DNA of 64,000 nt from Lycocorax pyrrhopterus obiensis (lineage: Eukaryota > Chordata > Aves > Passeriformes > Paradisaeidae), in the NCBI GenBank assembly GCA_014706295.1, contig JACSVZ010000041.1, forward strand, positions 1,302,001-1,366,000, read 5' to 3'. A program made the position numbers and the translations under genes. Below the pieces are notes generated by a model that saw only the letters and a program-made list of their open reading frames with translations, was not told where the DNA came from and searched no databases. Numbering within the stretch: position 1 is the stretch's first letter; every line of letters starts with the position of its first letter. This document shows positions 46,180 through 55,908 of the stretch, piece after piece.

Positions 46180-46560
46180 CGGTGCTGGAATCGCCGTTCC
46201 TGGAGGGAATATTGGAGTCGCCGTTCCTGGAGGGAATCCTGGAGCAAGATCCTCTTCCTGGAGGGAATGCTGGAGCAAACCCCACATCCAGTGTTGGAAT
46301 TGCCATTCCTGGAGGGAATATTGGAGTCATCATTCCTGGAAGGAATCGTGGAGCAAAACCTCTTCCTGGAGGGAGTCCTGGAGCAAGACCCCGTTCCCAC
46401 TGCTTGGAATCGCCATTCCTGGAGGGAATATTGGAATCGCCATTCCTGGAGGGAATCCTGGAGCAAATCCCCTTCCAGTGCTGGAATCACCATTCCTAGA
46501 TGGAATACTGGAATCACTGTTCCTGGAGGGGATCCTGGAGCAAATCCCTGTTCCCAGTAC
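46180..46560. repeat. Minisatellite of GCCATTCCTGGAGGGAAT units
   Basis: About a dozen variable 24-30 bp units: CGCC(G/A)TTCCTGGAGGGAAT, ATTGGAGT or CCTGGAGCAA. The SRNGDSNIP-like peptides in the minus frames 45927-46602 are its translation. Confidence 0.92.
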
Positions 46561-47150
46561 TTCCCAGTAACCCCAGGACCTCCATGGATCACAATGGATC
46601 ACTCCCGAGCTGGGAATACCAGGAATACCCAGTGGTGCCCAGATGCTGGATGGAGACGCTTCCCTGACCTTCCCAAGCAGTTCCTACTCCTTCTGGAAAA
46701 GCCCGGAGCATTCCCAGCTTTCTCAGGGAAGCGCCCCTGCAGCAGGAAGCACAATCCACGCTGGATTTTCCATCCCCTTTCCCAAGGAAAGCCGGCAGCG
46801 CTCAGGGCTCCGAGCCCAGCCTGGGATGAGGAATGGCTGGGAACACCTGGATTGGGAACCACCTCCAGGACGGATCCCAAATTTTGCTGCGGAGCTCCCA
46901 AATCCCTTTTCTCGGCTGTCCCACACCTGGGTCCAGCTCAGAGCTGCCCCTTCCCGGGAAAAAGCAGCCTGGGATTGCAGCAGGAATTCCAGGAGAGACG
47001 GGACGTGTTTACGTTCCCAGTGCCAACTCCCACATCCCCCCTGTCGGATTTTCCGTGCTGGAAAAGGGAATGTTCATCCCTCCCTCCCCTCTCCGGCAGC
47101 TCCTGCTCCCAGCAAACACCACAGGGATCCTTCCATCCCATTTTCCACAT

Positions 47151-47264
47151 CCCTGGAATGTCCAAGGCCAGGGTGGAGCAAGCTGGGATTGTGGGAATTG
47201 TCCCCCATTGAGATGATTTTAAGCCATCCCAACCCAATCTGGAATTCTGGAATTCCATGATTTT
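47151..47264 (+). repeat. CR1 3' end, sense
   Basis: GGAATGTCCAAGGCCAGGG, GGAGCAAGCTGGGATTG, AAGCCATCCCAACCCAATC and GGAATTCCATGATTTT. About 300 bp beyond the inferred GFRA2 cleavage site. Confidence 0.8.
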
Positions 47265-47592
47265 ACCATGCCCAGGTTCCCAAGATTCCCGAAATCCTCT
47301 TTTCCATGGGCACAGCAGGATGGGAATTGACATTTCCTCTCCCATAACCCCAAAATAAGTAAAAATTCCAGATAAATAAAGAATTCCAGCCCCTCACTCC
47401 TCGTGTGCCCCAAATCCCAACGTTTCCCTTGGGATTCCAGCACTGCCTGGTTGTCTTGGAGAAAAAATTCAAAACCCGAATCCTGGTGTTCCTGCATCTG
47501 AAGAATTCCTGGTTTTCCCCCCTCTGGATATCGGGATTTTTATGGAATCTTGGATTTTGGGGCTGTTTCATTCCTTGGTTTGTTCTCCTTGG

Positions 47593-47598
47593 TTTATT
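47593..47598 (-). terminator. GFRA2: GFRA2 polyadenylation signal AATAAA
   Basis: Minus-strand AATAAA within AAAATAAACC. It is the only canonical hexamer I see on this strand in the first kilobase after the stop. Cleavage would fall about 10-30 bp lower. Confidence 0.6.
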
Positions 47599-47804
47599 TT
47601 GGTTTGTTTCTTTTTTTTTTTTCCATTATAGACATCGTTAAAAAAAATAAATTTTCCAAGAATACATTTGGAAGTTGTTGTGGGAATTGGAGGAATTTGG
47701 GGAAAAAAACAAAAAAAAAAAAAAAGGAGGAAAATAAAAGGAAAAATGGGAATTAAAAAAGTTACAGGATGGGTAGGGTTGTGTATACGGGAATATCCAT
47801 ATGT

Positions 47805-47812
47805 TATATACA
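47805..47812 (-). promoter_or_regulatory. Pumilio response element in 3'UTR
   Basis: Minus-strand TGTATATA fits the PUM consensus UGUANAUA. PUM proteins repress mRNAs in neurons. A single site could be chance. Confidence 0.35.
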
Positions 47813-48501
47813 GGAAATAAATGGAGAAGGAAAACAGGGAATTCCGACCCTGGACGGGTCAAAATCCCCTCCCAACCCAAATTCCAAATATAAAAAAAAA
47901 TAAGGAAAACGGAACCTCTACCCCTGGAAACGATTGAAAACATCGGCACAACCTCACACGTTTCACACCAGTTTCTTTTCTCTTCCGTTCGGAAACTCTC
48001 CGAGGAAAATTCCCAACCAAAATCCCCCAAAAACCAACGGGAAGAGGTCCAGGAGTCCCCGATGGCGCCTTCATCCTGCGGGATGTTCCCATGCGGAATC
48101 CTTGTGGTCCCTGTGGCCACCCCAGTGCAAATAATCCTGAAATCCTGAATCCTGAAATTCACCTTTCCCAAAGCTTTTCTCCGACCTTTTTTCCCCTCCC
48201 CGGCACCGCTGGCAGCACCAGACCCTCATTCCAGGCCCATTCCAGGGAGTTTTCCCAGGAGCCGCTCCGGAAAACCAACCCGGAAAAGACAAAAAAATTT
48301 AAAAAAAGGGGGAAAAAAATGAAAAGTAGGAAGAAAACCACCAAAGTTTCCCAGCGTGGTGAAGGGTCCTCCTGTCACTCCGGAGCTCGGCATTCCCGGG
48401 ATTTGGGAGCCTTCCAGTCTCCGGCACGAGCAGGGCACTGGTGGGCACTGGTGGCACTGGTCCGAGCGTCCCCGTCCTGCCGGCCGCTCCTTCCCGCCCC
48501 T

Positions 48502-48624
48502 CTATAGCCCCAGCGCCGGGATCAGGATGGGAATGAGGAGCAGGATCCGGCTCTCCCGCTGCCGGCTGCTTCCCGCCTTGGGATCCGTGAAAGTCTTCTG
48601 GTCCGGCATCACATCTGTGGTCAG
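48502..48624 (-). CDS. GFRA2: GFRA2 exon 9: C-terminus and GPI signal
   Basis: Final coding exon, 123 nt in phase 0, 40 residues plus TAG. Acceptor is GGCCCAG before CTGACC. It opens with LTTDVMPDQK, matching the LTTN start of the human exon. Basic SSRQRESR is followed by a hydrophobic tail LLLIPILIPALGL, the layout of a GPI-anchor signal cleaved in the ER; the omega site is probably among the Gly/Ser residues before RQRES. The tail is shorter and richer in Pro/Ile than the human one, but such tails are poorly conserved. Confidence 0.9.
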   Translation of the reverse strand: MTTDVMPDQKTFTDPKAGSSRQRESRILLLIPILIPALGL

Positions 48625-48770
48625 CTGGGCCTGGGAAGGAGGGACGGGAGTGCGTTTTTAGGGAAAAGCATCCCGGAGTTGGAAAACGGCTCCAGGCGGT
48701 GAAGCCGGGATGTCATTCCCAAGGTGTTTGGTTTGGGAAAGAATTCCCAGCCCCGGGATCCCCCAAGTAC

Positions 48771-48824
48771 CTCGGAGTAGCAGAGGCTCTGCTCCTTGGA
48801 ATTGTTGGGCTTCAGGCCTTGTTC
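48771..48824 (-). CDS. GFRA2: GFRA2 exon 8
   Basis: 54 nt, phase 0-0, 18 residues starting EQGLKPNNSK and ending CYSE. Acceptor CTGCCAG, donor GAG|GTACTT. The EQGLK start and NNSK sequon match the human exon (EQGLKANNSK). It encodes part of the linker between domain 3 and the membrane anchor. Being symmetrical and 54 nt, it could be skipped without a frameshift. Confidence 0.93.
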
Positions 48825-49044
48825 CTGGCAGGAGAAATCGGGAATGGTTAGGGCAGGAATGGGCTGGGTTTGGGGTCCCGAATTTCCCTGTGGGAATCAG
48901 AGCTCGGAGCAGGCGATGGAGCACAGGGAGATTTGGGAAAGGCTCATCCCGTCTCCACAGGCAGCTCAGGGGCTTCAGTGGGATCCTGCCTCGCTCCCAC
49001 CGTGATCCTGGTGGGAATCCCGCCGGGAATCCTGCCTGGAGTCC

Positions 49045-49235
49045 TGGGACACCCCCAGCCATTCCCAATCCCATTTCCTTCCCATTCCTGGGACACCCCC
49101 AGCCATTCCCAATCCCATTTCCTTCCCACTCCTGGGACACCCCCAGCCATTCCCAATCCCATTTCCTTCCCACTCCTGGGACACCCCCAGCCATTCCTCA
49201 TCCCACTCCTCTGTGTTCCTGGGGTCCCACCAGCC
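49045..49235. repeat. 44-bp minisatellite in GFRA2 intron 7
   Basis: TGGGACACCCCCAGCCATTC recurs at 49045, 49089, 49133 and 49177, exactly 44 bp apart, with a degenerate fifth copy. Copies differ by single bases such as CCCATTCC/CCCACTCC. Confidence 0.95.
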
Positions 49236-49587
49236 ATTCCCCAGTCCCATTTCCCTCCCATTCCTTTTCCACCCACGGAGTAAAACACAGACCCCCAAGC
49301 CCAGCGCTTGGCAAGACAACACGGATTTTCCAGATTTCCCAAAAAACCATGGAATTCAAGCTCCCAAACGAGGACAAGTTGGGCTCAGGGGGGGTCACCT
49401 TGGCAGGTGAGGGGGAAGACGGGCGGGGATCCCTTCCCATTCCAGAGCCCAAACAGTGCCCAGATCCTTCCATTCCCCGGATGAATCCGAGCAGGACATT
49501 CCGCCATCCCATGGGATGGATCCGATGTCCCGCAGCCCCACCAGTGCTCCCAGTTTCCAGCAGGAACCGTCCCAGTTGGGGCCGTAC

Positions 49588-49763
49588 CTGGAGGGAGCTG
49601 CAGGTGCTGATGACGCTCGTGTCGTACGCGGTGTTGCTGTCGTTGACGTCGTCCGGCAGGACTGGGCTCTTCTCCGTCTTCGGAAGCACCGTCACGACGG
49701 GATTGGGATTTTTGGGAGACAGGTTGATGTCGGTCCCATTCCCAAAAGCTTGGATGGCGTTTC
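49588..49763 (-). CDS. GFRA2: GFRA2 exon 7
   Basis: 176 nt; the first two bases complete an Arg codon begun in exon 6, and it ends in phase 0 at ...SSLQ|GTACGG. Begins [13 protein letters not shown], matching human [13 protein letters not shown]. It carries the end of domain 3 and a Ser/Asp-rich linker. N-glycosylation sequons NGT and NDS are present; the NGT one is shared with human. The middle ([12 protein letters not shown]) is diverged from human but keeps the EK-P-LPDD pattern. Confidence 0.95.
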
Positions 49764-49841
49764 CTGGGAGCAGGAGAGATTTAGGAAGGCCGGGAATGAC
49801 AAAACAGGGAAAAAAGGAGCAGGGGCGGGGAAGCGCCTTAC

Positions 49842-49982
49842 GGAGACAGGGGTTCTCTGTGAAATCCCGCAGGAATTTCTCGCACTCCTCCTCCATATTC
49901 CCGCTGCCTTTGCAGGAGCACCAGGGCGAGATGGTGATGCTGGTGGTGCTGGCGTCCACGTAGTTGGGGGTGATGTCAAAGC
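49842..49982 (-). CDS. GFRA2: GFRA2 exon 6, domain 3
   Basis: 141 nt, starts at the second base of a Gly codon and ends with the first base of an Arg codon (CTCC|GTAAGG). Encodes [10 protein letters not shown]...[19 protein letters not shown] and ends [12 protein letters not shown], nearly identical to human. Four Cys belong to the third GDNF-receptor domain. Bounded by tiny introns of 74 and 78 bp. Confidence 0.96.
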
Positions 49983-50056
49983 CTGGCGAGGAGGAGGGAA
50001 CGGGGATGAAATCCCAGCGGGAAAAGCCCTTCCCGACCCCGGATCCCAGCACTCAC

Positions 50057-50166
50057 CGATGAGCCCCGCGTAGGAGCCCAGGCACGCCTGGAAGTTGTCC
50101 CCGGGACAGCCGGTGAGGGACTGGAAGGTGGCCTGGCAGTTGGTGTGGAAATCGGCCAGCCGGGAT
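50057..50166 (-). CDS. GFRA2: GFRA2 exon 5, domain 3 start
   Basis: 110 nt. The first base completes an Arg codon from exon 4; it then reads SRLADFHTNCQATFQSLTGC and ends ACLGSYAGLI plus the first base of Gly. Human has SRLADFHANC and ACLGSYAGMIG. Acceptor CTCCAG, donor ATCG|GTGAGT. Three cysteines. Confidence 0.96.
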
Positions 50167-51685
50167 CTGGAGAGGAGGAAAAGAGGGGAAACAATGGGAT
50201 TTCAGCGCCGGTTCCACCCCGGAGCGACTCTACAGCTGGCAAGAATTTTTGAATGGAATAAGAGTGCCCCATTCCCAACCTCCCCACTCCTGCGGAATTC
50301 CAGGGCAATTCAGGCTCTTCCAGCTGGGTTATCCAAGTGCTCCGGAGGTGGAGACAGGATCCTGGGAACAGCTGTGCTCATCCACACCTCGGATCCCAAT
50401 GAACAGCAACAGCACAACCGGAATCTCCTCGGGAAGAGATGGAATTGGGAGGAGTTTGAGGGGTTGCTCCATGATGGGGATGGGAGGATGGGGAAGGAGA
50501 AGGGGTGGGGATGAAGCAGAAATTCCAGGGAAAACCGGGATTCTGCAGCTCTGCCGTGGCGCGTGAGACAAGGAGGAAACTTTCTCCCTCTCCTTCTTCC
50601 CAGAAATGAAACTCCCCCATTCCAGAAGCGCTGTTTCCTTGTTTATTTTCCGTCCTTCTGACTCAGCCCATGGAAAAGGACAACTCCCCATGGAGCGGAG
50701 AGGCTCTGGGGGCTCCCATCCCACTCCCATTCCCGGGGTGGATCCTCAGCTCCTGGCAGGGGACTTTCCTTGCACAAAGCCCAGAAAAGCTTTTCCAGGA
50801 TTTTTTTTTTTTTGGGACGCTCCACACTCCTCACAGCCAAACCTCAGCTCCAGGGTGGGAATGGCAGAAATCCAAAAACCTGCTCCTTCCCCGCGGCGCA
50901 GGGAGGAATTCGGCCTCTCCGCGGGAGAGGAACAAAACTTTCCGACAGCATTTCCCTCTCTTCCCAAATCCGAGGCGAAGGGACGTCAATTCCCTGCAGG
51001 AAGCGCGGCGAGTTCGGCATGGAGCGCCAGGAAAATTTGTCACCGCTGCTCCCCGGGGCTCCGCTCCCGGCCCGGAGCATCCTCCGAGGCAAATGTTATT
51101 CCTTCCATAATCCATGAGGAGGCAGCTGGGAAAGCCTCCCAGAATATCCAAGCCAGATGTCACTCTTCCCGTTGGACACGGCGACTTTGGAGCCGCTGGA
51201 TGGGATCCGCTGCCAGGAATAAAACCTCGCGGATTTTGGCTTTTACGGGCTCCGAGTAAACAAAAAAAAACCAGGGAAAGGAGAAGGAGCCAAATCCATC
51301 TTAGCAGGAACAAGGAGGAATCGGAGCCAAATTGCTGCTGGCAGCTGGAGGAGGCAGGTGGGGATGGCCTGGAAAAATTGGGAAGAGCTCTGGTTGAGGG
51401 ATAGGGGAGGAAGAGGAGGATGGGGGGAGGATTTTCTTAAGAGTTCTCCCCCCAAAAAAACCCCAAAAGGAGTGGGAAAAGGATTAAAAAAATTAATTCT
51501 GGATATACACAGACATCCCGCATCCCAAACCCGCTCCAAGGGCTGGATTCCCAATTCCCAAACCAAACTGCTCCTCTTGGATTCCTGGGGGAAAAGCCCA
51601 AGAGGATGCCAGGAAAGGTGGCCCCAGGATCCTGAAGTTTAATGGGCCCTGCTCCCAAATCCGGGCACTTCCCAGGATCCCTGCA
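50167..51685. other. GFRA2 intron 4, 3' part: nothing recognised
   Basis: No additional exon or known repeat. A T-run lies at about 50801-50814 and A-runs near 51259. Open frames are non-homologous. Confidence 0.5.
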
Positions 51686-51689
51686 GGGC

Positions 51690-52040
51690 ACCTGCACTCA
51701 AATAGCCTGAATTTGGGGGGGGTTTAACTCCATGCCTGTATTCCCAGTGCATAAATCCCGAATTTAGGGAGTTCTGTGCACCTGTAAACGTATCCCAGGT
51801 GCATAAATCCCAAATTTAGGGGACTTTTGGTACCTGTACATTTATCCCAAGTGCACGCATCCCAAATTTAAGGGAATCTGTGCATTCCTACGCACACACC
51901 TGGTGCAGATATCCCAAATTTAGGGGACTTTTACCACTCCATTCCCACCCCCAGTGCCCATATCCCAAATTTAGGGGACTTTGTGCACCTGCACATTTAT
52001 CCCGGCTGCGCATATCCCAAATTTAGGGGACTTTAAGCAT
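51690..52040. repeat. 52-bp minisatellite, seven copies (intron 4)
   Basis: The marker AATTTAGGGGACTTT (or variants) recurs at 51710, 51761, 51813, 51865, 51917, 51968 and 52020, spacing 51-52 bp. Each unit carries GTGCATAAATCCCAAATTTA and a CACCTG segment. Confidence 0.95.
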
Positions 52041-52815
52041 CACTGCAGGGACCGCCTGCCTCCAACTCCTCTCCCATTCCCTGTTTTCCCGCAGGAATTC
52101 AGCACTGCCAAAACCCCTCTGGCTCTGCCATTAAAATCTTCCAAACACGGAGGTTTTGGGATGGTTCGGGCTTTTTTTTTTGGTGATTTTTTCAAGCGCT
52201 TAATTGAGCGTTAATTACTCCCATCCCCGAGCCGCGCTGATAACTCAGCGCCCATCCAACCCAACAGCATCCCGCTCCTGAATATTTCATGGAAAAGACG
52301 CTGGGATTCCTCCAGAGGTGGAATTTTTTTTTCACGGGCAATTTACGGGGACTGAGGGAATTTTAAAAGAGCGAATTTAACAGCTGGGAAAAAAAATCCG
52401 CTCCCCGTTCTCCTGCCGAGCTGGGGATGTTCAGGAAGCTGCGACAACACGGAAAAAACTCGGCGAGACACGAAAATCCCGCTGGGCATCGCCCTCCCGG
52501 CATTCCCGTCCTGCTGGAGAGGGATCTTTTTGAAGCCGGGAGATGCTGAGATTAAAAAAATTCCCATCAAACGCTCCCAGGTAAATTCAAAGAGTCCCGT
52601 GGAGCGGGAGCAGCTGAAGGAATGAGGGAAGCCGGAATAAAACCCGGCTTTTGTGGATGACCCGCTGCCAAACCGAGCAAGGAGTTCACAGGGAGGGAAA
52701 AAAGATCAAGGGATGGATTTGTTTTATCCGGGAGAAGTTGTGTGGGGAGAGGAGGCGCCTGTTCTGGGCTGGTTTGAGTGAAAAGGGAATTTTTGTCGCC
52801 ATTCCGAGGCTCTCG

Positions 52816-53135
52816 GCCTGAATTCCAGGATGAATTTCCTCACGGAGAGGGCGGTTAGGCCTTGGAAAGAGCTTCCCAGGGGGGTTTGGAGTTGCCATCC
52901 CTGGAGGTGTCCAAGGAAGCCCTGAAGATGCCCAAGGAAGCCCTGGAGGTGTCCAAGGAACCCCTGGATGTGTCCAAGGAACTCCTGGAGGTGTCCAAGG
53001 ACCCCCTGGAGATCTCCAAGGAACCCCTGGAGGTGTCCAAGGAACCCCTGGGTGTGGCACTCAGAGCTCTGGGCTGTGGCCAAGGTGGGGATCCAAGGTC
53101 GGACTCCGATGCTGGAGGGTTTTCCCAAATTCTGG
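52816..53135 (+). repeat. CR1 3' fragment with internal expansion
   Basis: Sense CR1 3' region (AATTTCCTCACGGAGAGGGC, CCTTGGAAAGAGCTTCCCAG, then GTGGCACTCAGAGCTCTGGG) antisense to GFRA2 within intron 4. The segment 52901-53047 consists of seven tandem 21-bp units of the CTGGAGGTGTCCAAGGA type, where a normal CR1 has one. The related copy at 1941-2072 has one unit. Confidence 0.88.
52901..53047. repeat. 21-bp minisatellite inside CR1, seven copies
   Basis: Units start at 52901, 52922, 52943, 52964, 52985, 53006 and 53027, exactly 21 bp apart, each CTGGAGGTGTCCAAGGA plus four variable bases. They translate in one plus frame (52862-53239) as seven copies of a heptapeptide of the LEVSKEP type. 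Confidence 0.96.
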
Positions 53136-53524
53136 AATACCAGTTCCTTGCTCAGGGCACAGCGGGGAAAAAGGCAAACCCACAACGAACCAACGGAGAA
53201 ACTCCCAAAGCAGAGGAAACCCAGCAAGAGGGAAAATAATCAGGGCAGAAACCGGCGCAGCCTCCAAGCCGGGAGTTCTTAATCAACCCTTTCCCTCTCC
53301 TCGTGCGTTCCAGGCCCCCACATTTCGATCCGGAGCCGAGATGAGAGGTTCGAGGACGTTTTTTGGGTGGATTTTTTTCCTCCTCGAGCCCTGCGGCTCC
53401 AGGGGAAGGGGAGGACGGAGCGCGGGCACCGCTCGGTTTTAATCGCGGGCCCGTTCTGTCCCATTGAGCCGCTAACTAAGCCCAGCCGGAGATTGTGTTT
53501 ACACAAGCAAAGCCCGGCTCAAGA

Positions 53525-53965
53525 CAGACTCGCTGTCACATTAAGTCAATACTTGGGAAGCCTCTCGAGTTAATTATTCAGCGAGAATTGACTGATTCTT
53601 GCGGTGAGAGCCCACAGGGAGCCGAGCCCTCCCCCAGCTGCCTCCTCACGCGGGGGAGCCCCGGGTGCTGCCCCTCCGCTCCCCAAACCCACCAGATTTG
53701 GGGGTTTTTTTCACACATTTCCCCCATCCCAAGCCGGGTTCGGAGGCTCCTCCAGCCGGCTGTGAGCGGCGGGGCGGCTCCTCCGCGCGCCGTCCCCTCC
53801 GAACGCGAGCTCTCCTGGCTCCCATTAAACCCAGGAGCGATTTTTCCCTGCTCCTTCTTCTTCCCAGACAGGCTCTCATTACAGGGAGTAATGAGAAAGT
53901 TGAGCTGCTGTTTATCAAGGGAACATCCATTACGGGTGGCGTTCTGTCTGCGCCAAACAAAGGCC
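53525..53965. promoter_or_regulatory. Candidate intronic enhancer blocks
   Basis: Block one (53530-53610) has GTCACATTAAGTCAATACTTG and GAGTTAATTATTCAGC. Block two (53860-53960) has CTCTCATTACAGGGAGTAATG, TGTTTATCAAGGG and CCAAACAAAGGCC. Repeat-free sequence inside a repeat-heavy intron suggests constraint. Inferred. Confidence 0.32.
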
Positions 53966-54072
53966 GTGCCGGCGAGGCCGCGGCTCCTCCAAAAGCCGCG
54001 TTTCGTTCCCATGTTTGGTGTTCCATCAATTCCCAGCCCAGCCTGGATCCCGCTCCCTCGTTCCCGAGCCAA

Positions 54073-54634
54073 AGCTCCAGCCCAAGCCCAGCCAAAATCC
54101 TTGACGCACGAATATCCCGTGAGGGGGAGCATCCCTCACCCCCACACGGCTTTAGACGCACCAAAAACTGGGATAGAAATTCAGGAAAACGACCCAAAAT
54201 CCCCACTTTGGATGCTGAGGAGCTCCAGCCCGACCCCGACCAAGATCTTTGATGAGGGGGAGCATCCCTGACCCCCCCACAGCTTTAAACACACAAAAAA
54301 CAGGGATAAAATGGGAGAAAATGACCCAAACCCCCCACTTTGGATGCTGAGGAGCTCCAGCCCAAACCCAGCTAAAATCCTCGATGCAAAAATATCCTGG
54401 GAGCATCTCTGATGCCCCCACAGCTTTAAACACACCAAAAACCGGGATAAAAATCCAGGGAAACGACCCAACATCCAAAGTGAGGATGCTGAGGAGCTCC
54501 AGCCCCTCCCTTGACTCACAAATATCCCGGGAGGGAGAGCATCCTCGGCTTTAAACACACCAAAAACTGGGATTTGAAAAAAAATTCAGGGAAATGACCC
54601 AGCGTGCCCACTTTGGATGCCGAGGAGCTCCAGC
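54073..54634. repeat. 131-142 bp tandem repeat, four copies (intron 4)
   Basis: The marker GATGCTGAGGAGCTCCAG recurs at 54211, 54343, 54485 and 54616. Each unit also has GGGGAGCATCCCT, CAGCTTTAAACACAC and AAACGACCCAA segments. Copies are 10-20% diverged with small indels. Confidence 0.92.
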
Positions 54635-55730
54635 CAGTGGAGGCTGGGAATTTCTCCGGCACCGGCACCACTGGAGCGTGTAAGAGCAGATTATTTGTGT
54701 TCCCGACTTGCTGATGCAAGATGAAAAATCCAGCGAGCTGCAGCTGCTGAAATCAGCTCTTTTCTCCCCTTCCCTTCCCTTTCCCCTTCGCTGAGGTTTG
54801 TGCTTCGCCAAAGGTTTTTGTATTCCGGGAGCTAAAACCTGTCCCTTGCAATCAGCCACAAAAGCTCCCGGTCTTTGTCAGGCTCCTGCGAGCCGGGAAA
54901 AGATTCCCGAGCTCGGAAAAGCTGGGAAAAGCTGGGAAAAGCTTCCCGAGCTGCACAAAGAGCCGCGCAAATCACAGCTCAGTTGCTCCCGGAGTTCTGG
55001 AGCAGCTCCCTCGGGACTTGCGGCTGGGTCAAGGCGGTTGGAACGGATTTGTATGGAGCAAAACCCGGGATTTCAGCCCAGAATAAGCCAGATCCTGCAC
55101 TCCAAGCCCAGGGAACTGATCTGGACCCCTCACCAGGATCTGAGTCCTTGAGGGGACACAGGGAGGGACATCCCGGACCTTCCGTGCCTTTGGAAGGACC
55201 GCAGGGAATGTCCTCCCCAGCTGTTAAACCCCTCCTGCATCCGGAACATTCCACATCCAGAGCCATTCCCAGCAGGATGGAGCAGCTGGTGGCTTCCTTG
55301 TGACCTTTGTGACCGAGGGGACAGGGCTGGTGTCCAACCCCAGCAGCTGGAAAAGAGCACGGAGAGCCAGGAAAACCCCTGGAAGGGCTGTTTTCCATGC
55401 TGGAATATTCATTTTCCCTCTCCGCCAATTCCTCTGTTTTTTTCAGGGGTGGAAGTCTCATCCTACGGGAGCAGCAGCCCCCGGATCGACCTCCAAGCTG
55501 GAAAAATCCCCCTGGAAAGCCCTGTCCTGGCAGAGAGGGTTTCCCTCATTAGGCTTTGAGCCAGGAGGGTTAATTAATTACCCTGGCAGGTTAATTGCCC
55601 TGGCAGGAGAATTATCTCATCTCCTGTCACCTCCGGCTCCGGGAGCACTTGGGATCCACTCCGGCTCCAGTGCCCTCGCCAGGCCCCTGTCGGATCGGGA
55701 CGAGCATCAGGCCAGGATGTCGGATTGAGA

Positions 55731-55908
55731 AACTCATGGATAATGGGAAATCCCATGGCACAGCCCAGCCCTGCCTTGTCCTCCGGGATGAGGGGACACG
55801 GACGGGTTTTGGCTGGATAAACTCATGGATAACGGGAAATCCCATGGCACAGCCCAGCCCTGCCTTGTCCTCCGGGATGAGGGGTTTCGTGTCCCATTGT
55901 TCCCAGGG
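55731..55908. repeat. 89-bp tandem duplication (intron 4)
   Basis: AACTCATGGATAA begins at 55731 and again at 55820, exactly 89 bp apart. Both copies continue with GGGAAATCCCATGGCACAGC and end with CCGGGATGAGGGG; they are nearly identical except near the unit end. Confidence 0.95.

Larger units (their letters stand above)
47570..48501 (-). other. GFRA2: GFRA2 3'UTR
   Basis: Runs from the TAG stop to just past the AATAAA signal, about 0.93 kb. It contains a perfect Pumilio-type TGTATATA (47805-47812 on the plus coordinate, read on minus) and long T-rich runs. The 3' boundary is inferred from the signal only; alternative downstream sites cannot be excluded. Confidence 0.6.

Noticed and set aside
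1..47560. A second protein-coding gene downstream of GFRA2
   Set aside because: No run of exons with homology and compatible splice phases was seen on either strand; consistent with the long gene-poor stretch on this side of GFRA2 in human.
48710..49963. 417-aa plus-strand open frame
   Set aside because: It lies antisense across GFRA2 exons 6-8 and the intron 7 array; an antisense shadow.
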